A stretch of DNA of 64,000 nucleotides from Cloacibacterium normanense (GTDB taxonomy: Bacteria > Bacteroidota > Bacteroidia > Flavobacteriales > Weeksellaceae). The notes under the pieces were generated by a model. The model had not been told where the DNA came from. It searched no databases and saw only the letters and a list, made by a program, of their open reading frames with translations. The number at the start of each line of letters is the position of its first letter. Within the stretch, counting starts at the first letter, position 1. Shown here in pieces: positions 24,942 to 34,140 of the stretch. The stretch covers positions 682,001-746,000 of the forward strand of contig NZ_CP034157.1 of NCBI RefSeq assembly GCF_003860565.1, read 5' to 3'. Made by a program: the position numbers and the translations under genes.

Positions 24942-26396
24942 CTATTGATACCTTTCATGCTCTCTTTCTTTCACAAACTTGCTCCAAAGAGGCTTGGTCA
25001 GTGCTTTGTATTTTTCTACATCGAAAACTTGAGAATCGGTAAGCGCTTTATACGTGAGCCAAACGCCAAAAGGAAATAAAACCAAATTAGAAAGCCAAGC
25101 TCCGAAATAAGGATTGAGTTTTCCTTTCCATGTAATATTTTCTACGGTCAAATTCATCACATAGAAGACAATAAAAATGATAATTGCAATCACCACAGGT
25201 AAACCTACACCTCCTTTTCTGATAATAGAACCCAAACTTGCGCCAATCATAAAGAAAATAAGACACGTCACGGAATAAGCAATAATCCCTTGCTGATACA
25301 TGATAATCTTATTGTAATATTTTACAATATCTAAGATTTGGGTGTCCTTATTCTTTTTTTCGTTTTGTAGAAAAGAAATTTTAGTATAGGCTTGATAGAG
25401 AACTTCTAGTTTTTTATCTTCTTTTAATTTTTCTATCGCAAAAGGTTCTGTTGGTTTGGCAGGATTTTTAATTTTGTCGATGTAAGTCACATAATTATTG
25501 GTTTGTCCTACCATTTCAGAGTTAATGGAATTAAAACTAAAATCGTTTTCTTTCTTAACTTTTACAATCGTTTTATTAATCTCTTTATAATTTTGAAAAC
25601 GGTAATCGTCTGTAATTTTTTCGTCTTCTATGGCTTTGTTGATGACATCACTCACATCAAAATGCTGAACCAGAGAATCAAATTTTACCGATTGACCAGG
25701 CTGTTTCAGTCGTTCTAAATAATTTTTATCTTGAATATTATCTTCGAAAATATAGCCATCATATAAAACCAATTTCAAATAATTTCTATTCGCAGCAGGT
25801 GTAAATTCACCTTTTTTAGCAATGATAGTTCTTTGGTCTTCATAAGCATTGGCCACTTTGTGCACAAAAACGCCTTCTAAATGTTCGCCGTTTTCCCCAT
25901 AAATTTTGTCAAATTTTACTGTTGCTCCAGGCAATGAGTTGATGAATTGTCCCGCGGTAAAGTTGATGGCGGGTTTTGTAGCGGCAATATTGTACATCAT
26001 GTTTTTGGCCTTCCTCTGAAAATCTGGAATCACATTATTCGAAAACACAAAAAGCATGATAGAAAGTAAAGAAACGATGGCAAATAAAGGCATCATAATT
26101 CTGGTGAGGGAAATTCCCGCAGATTTCATGGCGGCGAGTTCATAGCGTTCCCCGAAATCTCCAAAAGTCATAATGGAAGCCAAAAGAATCGTGAGTGGTA
26201 ATACCATTTTGACAACGTTTACACTCAGATAAAACAAGAATTTTACAATTTCCCAATTGCTTAAGCCTTTTCCTGTAAACTGCGAAAGCTGAATCCATAC
26301 AATATTCACCATAAAGATGAAAAACAGCACGCTGAAAATAAATAGAAACGGCCCGAAAAAGGTTTTTATAATATATTGATCGAGTTTCTTTAACAT
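24942..26396 (-). CDS. LptF/LptG family lipopolysaccharide export permease
   Basis: The 484-residue protein starts LKKLDQYIIKTFFGPFLFIF. It has three N-terminal membrane helices, a large periplasmic jellyroll-like insert (about residues 130-360) and three C-terminal helices, the YjgP/YjgQ layout. It forms the permease that extracts LPS toward the LptC/A bridge. It is longer than the usual 350-370 residues because of the insert (about residues 260-340), as in other Bacteroidota. Its -7 box almost abuts the start codon. Confidence 0.88.
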   Translation of the reverse strand: MLKKLDQYIIKTFFGPFLFIFSVLFFIFMVNIVWIQLSQFTGKGLSNWEIVKFLFYLSVNVVKMVLPLTILLASIMTFGDFGERYELAAMKSAGISLTRIMMPLFAIVSLLSIMLFVFSNNVIPDFQRKAKNMMYNIAATKPAINFTAGQFINSLPGATVKFDKIYGENGEHLEGVFVHKVANAYEDQRTIIAKKGEFTPAANRNYLKLVLYDGYIFEDNIQDKNYLERLKQPGQSVKFDSLVQHFDVSDVINKAIEDEKITDDYRFQNYKEINKTIVKVKKENDFSFNSINSEMVGQTNNYVTYIDKIKNPAKPTEPFAIEKLKEDKKLEVLYQAYTKISFLQNEKKNKDTQILDIVKYYNKIIMYQQGIIAYSVTCLIFFMIGASLGSIIRKGGVGLPVVIAIIIFIVFYVMNLTVENITWKGKLNPYFGAWLSNLVLFPFGVWLTYKALTDSQVFDVEKYKALTKPLWSKFVKEREHERYQ

Positions 26397-26400
26397 TTGC

Positions 26401-26408
26401 CAAAATTA
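26401..26408 (-). promoter_or_regulatory. -7 box of lptF, nearly leaderless
   Basis: The minus strand reads TAATTTTG here, ending 4 bases before the lptF ATG (26396). Transcription would start at about 26397, so the mRNA would have almost no leader. No TTTG box is seen at the right distance, so confidence is limited. Confidence 0.4.
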
Positions 26409-26410
26409 TG

Positions 26411-26444
26411 AAAAAGTCACAAAAGGAATGGCTTTTGTGACTTT
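26411..26444 (-). terminator. Terminator between lolA and lptF
   Basis: AAAGTCACAAAAG (26413-26425) and CTTTTGTGACTTT (26432-26444) form a perfect 13-bp stem with a 6-base loop. On the minus strand a T-run follows. Confidence 0.85.
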
Positions 26445-26466
26445 AATTTAACTTATTTTTTGAAAA

Positions 26467-27096
26467 TTATAATTCTGTAATGAGGTAATTCTTGTACTTG
26501 TTTTTATCAAAGCTAAAAGTAGAAGCACTTAAACTTTGGTTTTCTTTGTATTGATTTACGGTAATCACGGCTAAATCATTGCCTGATGAAGTCTGTATAA
26601 TTTTAGCAATCTGCTTTTTAGGCGTATTGATGTACAAAACCACACTTTTTACTCCATTATCTTTTACAGGAACCATTTTGATGAGGTCTAGGCCGCCACT
26701 TTTTCCTGCATAAGTTACGGTGTAGCCTGTTTTGTATTCATCAAGATAATTGATAGGGGAAAGCGCTTTTTCTGAACCATTCGGTTGAGCAATTGTCACT
26801 TCTTGGTCTTCTTTAGAAATGTTGTACACTTTTTTTCCGTCAAAAATCTGCTCATTTCCCATAATATTGAGTTTATATTGAGAAGGAGTAGAGTAGAAGA
26901 TTCCCGTTTCGGTTTTGCTCACTTTTCCAGTTCCCGTTCCGTAAGAAAACTTGAAGTACGTATTTTTCTTGGCTTTATAATTTTTAGAAACGGTTTCTAA
27001 AATAGTTTTGGCTTTAGCATCTACTTTTTGCGCAAATGAAAAGGTAAAACTTCCAACCAAAGCACTTGCTAATATAATCTTGTTAAAATATTTCAT
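26467..27096 (-). CDS. lolA: LolA-like outer-membrane lipoprotein carrier protein
   Basis: Starting at MKYFNKIILASALVGSFTFSFAQ, a signal peptide, the protein is 209 residues. The LolA-like half-barrel pattern follows: AKTILETVSKNYKAKKNTYFKF, GIFYSTPSQYKLNIMGNEQIFDGKKVYNI and the late INTPKKQIAKIIQ. LolA carries lipoproteins across the periplasm. The upstream in-frame ATG would add 16 residues without purpose. It lies downstream of an unknown gene and ftsK, the order often seen in Flavobacteriia. Confidence 0.83.
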   Translation of the reverse strand: MKYFNKIILASALVGSFTFSFAQKVDAKAKTILETVSKNYKAKKNTYFKFSYGTGTGKVSKTETGIFYSTPSQYKLNIMGNEQIFDGKKVYNISKEDQEVTIAQPNGSEKALSPINYLDEYKTGYTVTYAGKSGGLDLIKMVPVKDNGVKSVVLYINTPKKQIAKIIQTSSGNDLAVITVNQYKENQSLSASTFSFDKNKYKNYLITEL

Positions 27097-27147
27097 GTTT
27101 TTATTTTTAATGATTCTTGGTGTAGATTTCAAAAAGCGAGCCAAGTA

Positions 27148-27519
27148 TTAGTATGGTTTTGATAAATTATCAATTTTAATACTTTTTAATTTTTTATAGG
27201 AAATTTTAAGAAAATCTTCGATATTATTTTCGATAACTTCAAAATTTTTTTCTTCTACTAAATAATCAATCCACTGTATTCTATCTTCAATATGATTGTA
27301 AGTCCACGCAACTAATGTCAAATTCCATTTTTTAGAATTTATACCATCTATTTCAAAATTTGGTTGAATTAAAATTGCTTTGTTTATGCCGTTTTCAATC
27401 CAATCAATTCTTCTTTCTTCAAAATAATTTTGAGGAAAAGGTCTGTCAATTGTTAATTGTGCAAAAATGTTTTTTGCGAAAATTTTTAAAGTTTTATCTA
27501 TGTTTACAAAAATACTCAT
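27148..27519 (-). CDS. Hypothetical protein between ftsK and lolA
   Basis: I do not recognise this 123-residue soluble protein (start MSIFVNIDKTLK). It is acidic/basic balanced, with an aromatic-rich middle (KKWNLTLVAWTYNHIEDRIQWIDYLVEE) and no signal peptide or membrane segment. It is on the same strand as ftsK and lolA. The codon choice is more AT-rich than its neighbours, so it could be a late arrival. Confidence 0.6.
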   Translation of the reverse strand: MSIFVNIDKTLKIFAKNIFAQLTIDRPFPQNYFEERRIDWIENGINKAILIQPNFEIDGINSKKWNLTLVAWTYNHIEDRIQWIDYLVEEKNFEVIENNIEDFLKISYKKLKSIKIDNLSKPY

Positions 27520-27522
27520 AAT

Positions 27523-27555
27523 ATAACATCCAGCATCCATCATCCCACTTCCAGC
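27523..27555. repeat. CATCC/CATCA word repeat before ftsK's end
   Basis: The gap reads as variations of ACATCCAGC, ATCCATCAT and CCCACTTCC. The related words CATCCAACATCCATCAC occur at 34925-34941 after the hydrolase gene. Confidence 0.45.
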
Positions 27556-27559
27556 AAAA

Positions 27560-29983
27560 TTACTTCCTCAATTCCTCCAAGAAACTTTCCAGAGAATTTA
27601 AATCAGAAATCATGACTTCTCTTGCTTTTGCACCGTTAAAACCTCCTACAATTCCTGCAGCTTCTAATTGATCCATAATTCTACCAGCTCTGTTATAGCC
27701 CAATTTTAATTGTCTCTGAAGCATAGAAGTAGAACCTTGTTGTGTAGAAACAATAATTCTCGCCGCTTCTTCGAAGAGTTGGTCTTTTTCATTCGGGTCA
27801 AAACTTCCCACTGTAGAAGTGGTTTCTTCCCCTGAATATTCCGGCAACATAAATGCAGAGGCGTAACCTTTTTGTTCGCCAATGTATTCTGCAATTTTTT
27901 CCACTTCTGGAGTATCTACAAATGCACATTGCAATCTCAATAAGTCATTTCCGTTAAAATACAACATGTCACCTTTTCCTATCAATTGTTCTGCACCTGT
28001 AGAATCTAAAATCGTTCTGGAATCTACAGAAGAAATAACTCTAAAGGCTGCTCTCGCTGGGAAATTGGCTTTAATCATCCCTGTAATCACGTTTACAGAC
28101 GGTCTTTGCGTCGCTACAATCAAGTGAATTCCTACTGCTCTTGCCAATTGAGCTAATCTGGCAATTGGGAGTTCTACTTCTTTTCCTGCCGTCATGATAA
28201 GATCTGCAAATTCGTCTACCACAAGAACGATGTAAGGCATGTAACGGTGACCGTTTTCAGGATTCAATTTGCGCTCCGTGAATTTCTTATTGTATTCCTT
28301 AATATTTTTACAAAAAGCATTTTTCAGCAAATCATAACGCGTATCCATCTCTATACAAAGAGAATTCAACGTGTTAATCACTTTATGCGTATCCGTAATA
28401 ATAGCGTCTTCACCATCTGGAAGTTTTGCCAAGTAATGTCTTTCAATTTTAGAATACAATGAAAGTTCTACTTTTTTAGGGTCTACCATCACAAATTTCA
28501 ATTCTGATGGATGCTTTTTGTAAAGTAGGGAAGTAAGAATGGCGTTAATCCCAACAGATTTTCCCTGTCCAGTTGCTCCCGCCATCAATAAGTGAGGCAT
28601 TTTGGCTAAATCTGCCACGAAAACTTCGTTAGAAATCGTTTTCCCGAAAACTACTGGCAAATCCATATCTGCATTTTGGAATTTCGGCGAAGAAATAACA
28701 CTTCGCATAGAAACCATCGAAGGATTTTTACGCGGAACTTCTATTCCTATCGTTCCTTTTCCTGGCATCGGTGCGATAATTCTGATGCCAAGAGCAGATA
28801 AATTCAAGGCGATGTCATCTTGTAATTTTTTGATGGCAGCTACTCTGATTCCCGCTTCTGGAACGATTTCGTAAAGCGTAACCGTTGGACCGATGGTTGC
28901 TTTAATTTCTGCGATGCCTACGTTGAAGTTTTTCAGTAAGCCAACGATTTTATTTTTATTTTCTTCGAGTTCGTCTTTATTGATGGCGATTTCTTCGTTG
29001 CCATATTCTCTTAAAAGTTCAATTTTTGGCATTTGGAAATTCGCCAAATCCAATTTATGGTCATACAAACCGTGTTTGTCTACCAAATCCTTAGCTTTTC
29101 TTTCAGAATCGTCTAAATCTTCCTTCACTTCTTCAATGCTGAAAGCAATATTGTCTGCAGGCTTTTCTTCTTTTTGAAAACTAAAACCTGTAGGTTCTAA
29201 ATCTTTTTTAACTGGAATATTGATGGGACTTTCAGCTACAACTGGCGGCGCTTCAAAACCTGTCTGGTTAGGCGTTTTAATGGTTTCAAAAGTTTCTGCT
29301 TTTGGAGCTTCAACTTCCGAAGTGACTTTTAGATTTTCAAAATGAGGTTCTTCTTTCAGTTCTTTGTCTGCTTCGAAATCTTCATCTGCATCATAATCTG
29401 GGGCAAATTTATCTTTAATAGAATCGATTTGATTTTTAATAGAACTCGGTCTTAGATTAAATTCTAAAACAAAATAAAGGATAATAGCCGCTAAAAGCGT
29501 CATCCACAATCCGAAATCACCAATAATAGAAGCCAAATATTCTTGAATTTCATTCCCGAAAACACCACTTAATGTTCCGTTTCCTTTGGTGATGGCGCCC
29601 ATAAGAATAGGGAGCCAACAAAGGAAAAAGAGAGAGTGGGAAAGGGTTTTCCAGATTTTAAAATAGTTTTTCTTCAAGATTTGGAAACCTAAAACCATCA
29701 TCAAAAAAGCCACAATGAAAGCAGCAATCCCGATACTGTCGAAAATAAAAATATTCCCGAGCCAATCTCCCACTTTTCCAAAAATATTAGAAGATTTAAT
29801 GCTTTTATCCAACATTGCACCGGTCTGACTTTGGTTAGCCTTCCAGTTCAGTAAATAAGATGCAAAAGATAGTGCAAACACTACCGATAAAAACAAAAAT
29901 AAAAGTCCGAAAAAAATTCTGGGTTTAGAGAGCGTCTTGCTTTCTTCTACCTCTTGTCTATTGTTAGATGCTAATTTTGCCAT
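27560..29983 (-). CDS. ftsK: DNA translocase FtsK
   Basis: The 807-residue protein has four N-terminal membrane helices (within about residues 25-175) and a shorter than usual acidic/proline linker. The motor domain has MAGATGQGKSVGINAI (Walker A, about residue 470) and VLVVDEFADLIM (Walker B). The C-terminal gamma winged helix is GSTSMLQRQLKLGYNRAGRI. It pumps chromosome ends toward dif at division. The start lies about 15 bases from a minus-strand TACCTTTG box. Confidence 0.95.
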   Translation of the reverse strand: MAKLASNNRQEVEESKTLSKPRIFFGLLFLFLSVVFALSFASYLLNWKANQSQTGAMLDKSIKSSNIFGKVGDWLGNIFIFDSIGIAAFIVAFLMMVLGFQILKKNYFKIWKTLSHSLFFLCWLPILMGAITKGNGTLSGVFGNEIQEYLASIIGDFGLWMTLLAAIILYFVLEFNLRPSSIKNQIDSIKDKFAPDYDADEDFEADKELKEEPHFENLKVTSEVEAPKAETFETIKTPNQTGFEAPPVVAESPINIPVKKDLEPTGFSFQKEEKPADNIAFSIEEVKEDLDDSERKAKDLVDKHGLYDHKLDLANFQMPKIELLREYGNEEIAINKDELEENKNKIVGLLKNFNVGIAEIKATIGPTVTLYEIVPEAGIRVAAIKKLQDDIALNLSALGIRIIAPMPGKGTIGIEVPRKNPSMVSMRSVISSPKFQNADMDLPVVFGKTISNEVFVADLAKMPHLLMAGATGQGKSVGINAILTSLLYKKHPSELKFVMVDPKKVELSLYSKIERHYLAKLPDGEDAIITDTHKVINTLNSLCIEMDTRYDLLKNAFCKNIKEYNKKFTERKLNPENGHRYMPYIVLVVDEFADLIMTAGKEVELPIARLAQLARAVGIHLIVATQRPSVNVITGMIKANFPARAAFRVISSVDSRTILDSTGAEQLIGKGDMLYFNGNDLLRLQCAFVDTPEVEKIAEYIGEQKGYASAFMLPEYSGEETTSTVGSFDPNEKDQLFEEAARIIVSTQQGSTSMLQRQLKLGYNRAGRIMDQLEAAGIVGGFNGAKAREVMISDLNSLESFLEELRK

Positions 29984-30301
29984 AATGTGATAACACGCAA
30001 AGGTAATATTTTATATGAAAAATGAAAACATTTGAAATCGTTTTTAATTCTAAAAATAGTAACTTTTTAGCTAGAAATAGCATTTAATTTTCTGATATTG
30101 AGGTCTTCAAATAGAAAATGAGGATTCGTCTTTTAAGAGATTGAATTTTTATACAGAGAAATCAAATGGTTCAATGCATCAAAGAAGTAAAAAAAGCAAA
30201 AATTTTATAAAAATTTTAACACTGTTATAGATAAAATCCAACTATCAAAATTCGCTAATTCAATTTATAGAATGTATTTTTGTGCAGTTTAAAAATCTAT
30301 A
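29984..30301. other. 318-base divergent intergenic region of ftsK and ccsBA
   Basis: It holds a minus-strand -7 box TACCTTTG (30005-29998) for ftsK and a plus-strand TATTTTTG (30275-30282) for ccsBA, with TTCG at 30251-30254 near the expected upstream position. The middle is AT-rich; I see no gene, hairpin or repeat in it. Confidence 0.55.
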
Positions 30302-33300
30302 ATGAAAAAACTGATTAATATTCTGATTTCTACGAGAACAATGGCTGTTTTATTGTTCGTTTATGCTTTTGCAATGGCTTATGCCACTTTTGTAGAAAAC
30401 GATTACGGAACACCCACTGCCAAAGCTTTAATCTATGAAGCAAAATGGTTCGAAGTAGTAATGATTTTACTTATCCTCAACTTTATTGGTAATATTAATA
30501 GATACAGACTTTGGAAAAGAGAAAAATGGCCGTTATTGGTGTTTCACTTGGCTTTTATCTTTATTTTTATTGGGGGTGCAATTACCCGTTACATCAGTTA
30601 CGAAGGGCAAATGCACATCAGAGAAGGAGAAACTTCTAATGAAATTATTACTGATAAAAATTTCTTTAAAATTCAAATCGAAAGAGGAGGCGACCGTCTA
30701 AGCTATGCTGAAATTCCATACATGATGGCTTCTCAAGAACCACTCATTGCGAAAATTATTCCACACAGATTTAAGGCAAAGTATGATTTTAATGGGGAAC
30801 TTGTTCAGGTAGAACAATTAGAATATATTCAGAGAAAAAAAGACAGTTTAGTTGTTAGCGATTCAGGAAAAGAATATCTTCATTTGGTTTCAACCAATGA
30901 TAATGGAAGAGAAGATATTTATTTAGGTTCTGGTGATGTAAAAAGCATCAATGGATTCCTAGTTTCTTTCAACAAAGGAATAGAAGGTGCAGTAGAATTC
31001 AAACAGGAAAACGGAAACCTATTCATCAAAACACCTGTAGAAGCCAATTATATGACCATGGCAACTCAAGCGACTGGTGTGACCAAGAAAGATGAGTTTC
31101 AACCATTGGCTTTGAGAAGTCTTTATACCATCGAAAATTTAAAATTGGTAGTTCCAGAACCTTTGAAAAAAGGAAACCTAATTGCCTATTCTGGAGATAA
31201 AAAAAGAGACCAAAATGTTCCTGATATGTTAAAAGTTTTGGTAAAAGGTCCTAAAACAGAACAAACCATCGATTTGTCAGTAGAAAAGGGAAATCCCAAC
31301 GCCTTTAAACAAATGACAATTGACGGATTAAACATCATTCTTGGGTTCGGACCGAAAGTGTATCAAACTCCATTTGCTTTGAAATTAGATGATTTTGTGA
31401 TGGAAACTTACCCAGGAAGTGATTCTCCATCTGCGTATGAATCTCACGTTCAAATTGTAGACGAAGGCAAACAAACGCCTTATAAAATTTATATGAACCA
31501 CGTTTTAAACCACAAAGGATACAGATTCTTCCAAGCGAGTTTTGATCCAGACAGACAAGGAACTGTACTGTCGGTAAACCACGATTTTTGGGGAACTTTG
31601 GTAACATATATTGGCTACGCATTCTTGTTTTTAGGATTATTTGTAGCACTTTTCTGGAAAGGAACACACTTTTGGAAACTGAACCAATCTCTAAAAGACA
31701 TGGCGAAAAAGAAAGTAGCGATTTTCCTTTTATTGTTCTCAATGGTGGGGTTAAATGCTCAAGAGCATCAACATAAAGAAGGAGATGTACATGCTGAAGC
31801 TGCGCCAACTGCTCAACCGCAAAGTGTGCCTCAACAAATGGTTCATGCTGAAATTTCTAAAGAGCATGCTGATAAATTCGGGTATCTTCTCGTACAAGGT
31901 TTTGACGGAAGAATAGAACCGATGAATACTCAAGCATTAGATGTTTTGAGAAAATTAGCCAAAAAAGAAAAATGGGGAGAATTGAACGCGAACCAGTGGT
32001 TTTTGTCGATTAACATCAATCCGATGGCTTGGATGAATGATAAAATCATCAAAATAGGAACAAAAGGTGGCGAAGAATTAAAGAAAAAAACCAAAGCCAA
32101 CGAAGATGGCTATACTTCTATGATGAATCTTTTCGTAACCGATGCGATGGGAATGCCGAAGTTCATTTTAGAAGAAGATTTCAATACGGCTTTTAGAAAA
32201 AAACCTGCGGAACAAAGCAATTATGATAAAGAAGTGATTTCTGTAAACGAAAGAGTACAAGTTTTCTACGGATTGCTTTCTGGACAATATTTTAGAGTTG
32301 TTCCTATTCAAAACGACCCTAATCATACGTGGAACTCTTGGCTAGATGCAGAGCAAAAAGCAGATCCACAAGCACAAAACGTGATTGCACCTTATTTCAT
32401 CAGCGTAGTAGATGCTTCTAGAAATGGAGATTGGACAAAAGCAGACGAAGCGCTAACCAAAATTCAAGAATATCAAAAAACTTGGGGTAAAAATGTACTT
32501 CCTGATGAGAGCAAAGTGAGTCTTGAAGTTTTTATGAACAAAGCTAATCTAAACTTTTGGTTATTGATTTTCTATACCATGATTGGTGGTTTATTAATCG
32601 TTTTAGGATTTATAGAACTTTTCAAACCGAATAAAATATTACACAAAGTAATCAAATCTATCATTTACATCGGAGTAGTAGGGTATTTCCTTCACTTCTT
32701 AGGATTAATTGGTAGATGGTACATTTCTGGTCACGCTCCTTGGAGTAATGGTTACGAAGCCATTGTATTTATTTCTTGGGTGGGAATTTCAGCAGGTTTA
32801 ATGCTGTATAGAAATGCGAATGCACTCATTCCAGCTGCAGGATTTATGGTGGCGGTAATCATGATGGGATTTGCGCATGGAGGTTCTCAATTAGACCCTC
32901 AAATCACACCATTAGTACCAGTATTGAAATCATATTGGTTAATTATTCACGTTGCGATTATTACCAGCAGTTATGGTTTCTTCGCTTTGTCGATGATTAT
33001 TGCAGTGATTTCATTGTTTTTCTATATTATTTCAAGTAAAAATACATTTGATAAACACGATCATTCTACAATAAAAGAATTAACCATCGTTTCAGAAATG
33101 TCCCTAACCATTGGATTATTTGCATTAACTGTTGGGAATTTCTTAGGGGGAATTTGGGCAAATGAATCTTGGGGTAGATATTGGAGCTGGGATCCGAAAG
33201 AAACTTGGGCATTCATCTCTATCATTGTGTACGCATTTGTATTGCACATGAGATTGGTTCCAGGTTTGAGAGGGAAATATGCCTTCCACTTAATGACCAT

Positions 33301-33481
33301 GTTCGCATTCTGCAGTATGGTAATGACCTATTTTGGAGTGAATTATTACCTTTCTGGATTGCATTCTTATGCAGCAGGAGATCCTATTCCTGTTCCAGCT
33401 TGGGTGTACATCAGTATTGGAGTAATGACGGCATTAGGATTAGGTGCTTATTACAAGTACAAAAAATTGACTGCAAAGTAA
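30302..33481 (+). CDS. ccsBA: Cytochrome c biogenesis fusion protein CcsBA (ResB-CcsA)
   Basis: The 1059-residue protein joins a ResB/CcsB part to a CcsA part. The first covers about residues 1-470, with membrane helices near 15-35, 50-70, 80-95 and 435-460 and a periplasmic beta region. A second hydrophobic segment near 475 (KKKVAIFLLLFSMVGLNAQ) starts a periplasmic section of about 280 residues. The CcsA part has about eight helices and the haem-handling motif ANESWGRYWSWDPKETWAF. It exports haem and attaches it to c-type cytochromes (system II). Such fusions are normal in Bacteroidota. Confidence 0.92.
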   Translation: MKKLINILISTRTMAVLLFVYAFAMAYATFVENDYGTPTAKALIYEAKWFEVVMILLILNFIGNINRYRLWKREKWPLLVFHLAFIFIFIGGAITRYISYEGQMHIREGETSNEIITDKNFFKIQIERGGDRLSYAEIPYMMASQEPLIAKIIPHRFKAKYDFNGELVQVEQLEYIQRKKDSLVVSDSGKEYLHLVSTNDNGREDIYLGSGDVKSINGFLVSFNKGIEGAVEFKQENGNLFIKTPVEANYMTMATQATGVTKKDEFQPLALRSLYTIENLKLVVPEPLKKGNLIAYSGDKKRDQNVPDMLKVLVKGPKTEQTIDLSVEKGNPNAFKQMTIDGLNIILGFGPKVYQTPFALKLDDFVMETYPGSDSPSAYESHVQIVDEGKQTPYKIYMNHVLNHKGYRFFQASFDPDRQGTVLSVNHDFWGTLVTYIGYAFLFLGLFVALFWKGTHFWKLNQSLKDMAKKKVAIFLLLFSMVGLNAQEHQHKEGDVHAEAAPTAQPQSVPQQMVHAEISKEHADKFGYLLVQGFDGRIEPMNTQALDVLRKLAKKEKWGELNANQWFLSININPMAWMNDKIIKIGTKGGEELKKKTKANEDGYTSMMNLFVTDAMGMPKFILEEDFNTAFRKKPAEQSNYDKEVISVNERVQVFYGLLSGQYFRVVPIQNDPNHTWNSWLDAEQKADPQAQNVIAPYFISVVDASRNGDWTKADEALTKIQEYQKTWGKNVLPDESKVSLEVFMNKANLNFWLLIFYTMIGGLLIVLGFIELFKPNKILHKVIKSIIYIGVVGYFLHFLGLIGRWYISGHAPWSNGYEAIVFISWVGISAGLMLYRNANALIPAAGFMVAVIMMGFAHGGSQLDPQITPLVPVLKSYWLIIHVAIITSSYGFFALSMIIAVISLFFYIISSKNTFDKHDHSTIKELTIVSEMSLTIGLFALTVGNFLGGIWANESWGRYWSWDPKETWAFISIIVYAFVLHMRLVPGLRGKYAFHLMTMFAFCSMVMTYFGVNYYLSGLHSYAAGDPIPVPAWVYISIGVMTALGLGAYYKYKKLTAK

Positions 33482-33491
33482 TATAAAATTC

Positions 33492-33526
33492 AAACCTTTA
33501 TCTTTAATTTTGATAAAGGTTTTTTA
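33492..33526 (+). terminator. Terminator after ccsBA
   Basis: AAACCTTTATC (33492-33502) and GATAAAGGTTT (33512-33522) form a perfect stem followed by T residues. Confidence 0.85.
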
Positions 33527-33538
33527 ATAATAATTTTA

Positions 33539-33901
33539 ATGGAAAAGAAATATAAAATTCAGAAAAATCCTTTTGTAGTGCCTACTACAGATGGTAAATT
33601 AATTCAAGAACATTGGGGAAATTCTACAGGGAATGCTCAGATTTCTATTGCACATATGGTTGCGCCACCACATTGGAGCGAACCGCATCAAACGCCAGAA
33701 TTTGATGAATTTACCATCATTATGAGAGGAAAAAAACAGTTTGAAATAGATGGGGAAACAATAGTTTTAGAAGCTGGACAAAGCATTTTAATCCAAAAAG
33801 GGGCAAGAATTCGTTACAGCAACCCTTTCGAAGAAGAATGCGAATATTTAGCCATCTGTTTGCCTGCTTTCTCTATGGATTTGGTAAATAGAGAAGAATA
33901 A
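33539..33901 (+). CDS. Cupin domain protein
   Basis: The 120-residue protein is a single cupin. Motif 1 is the PPHWSEPHQTPEFDEFTIIMRG region, with two histidines and a glutamate as possible metal ligands. A GQSILIQKGARIRYSNP motif 2 region follows. The function is unknown; small cupins bind metals, sugars or ethanolamine-like ligands. The last 60 bases of the gene and the next 43 are duplicated directly downstream. Confidence 0.82.
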   Translation: MEKKYKIQKNPFVVPTTDGKLIQEHWGNSTGNAQISIAHMVAPPHWSEPHQTPEFDEFTIIMRGKKQFEIDGETIVLEAGQSILIQKGARIRYSNPFEEECEYLAICLPAFSMDLVNREE

Positions 33902-34046
33902 AATATTCAAAATTACACCCTTTAGGGAAGGGGAAAATGATTTTGAATATTTAGCCATTTGTTTGCCTGCTTTTTCTATGGATTTGGTGAATAGAGAAGG
34001 ATAAAGTATTCAAAACTACGCTTTATAGAAAAGAGAAATAATTTTG
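33842..34046. repeat. Tandem duplication of about 103 bp including the cupin gene end
   Basis: Copy 1 (33842-33944) contains the last 60 bases of the cupin gene. Copy 2 (33945-about 34046) repeats it at an offset of 103 bases with scattered changes, including the stop codon and the AT-rich trailer. The second copy has no start codon and is not a gene. Confidence 0.85.
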
Positions 34047-34140
34047 AGAAAGATTTTTTATGGATAAAAGATATAAAAATTCACGAAAAATTAATTCTAT
34101 TTATTGCATAATATTATATTTTTGTAAAAAAGTTAAAAAT

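Noticed and set aside
31335-31808. Open frame of 157 codons on the minus strand inside ccsBA
   Set aside because: It lies fully antisense to a well-supported long gene, has no recognisable pattern, and its composition follows the complementary codons.
33945-34005. A second small cupin gene
   Set aside because: It is only the duplicated last 20 codons, with no start codon or upstream domain.
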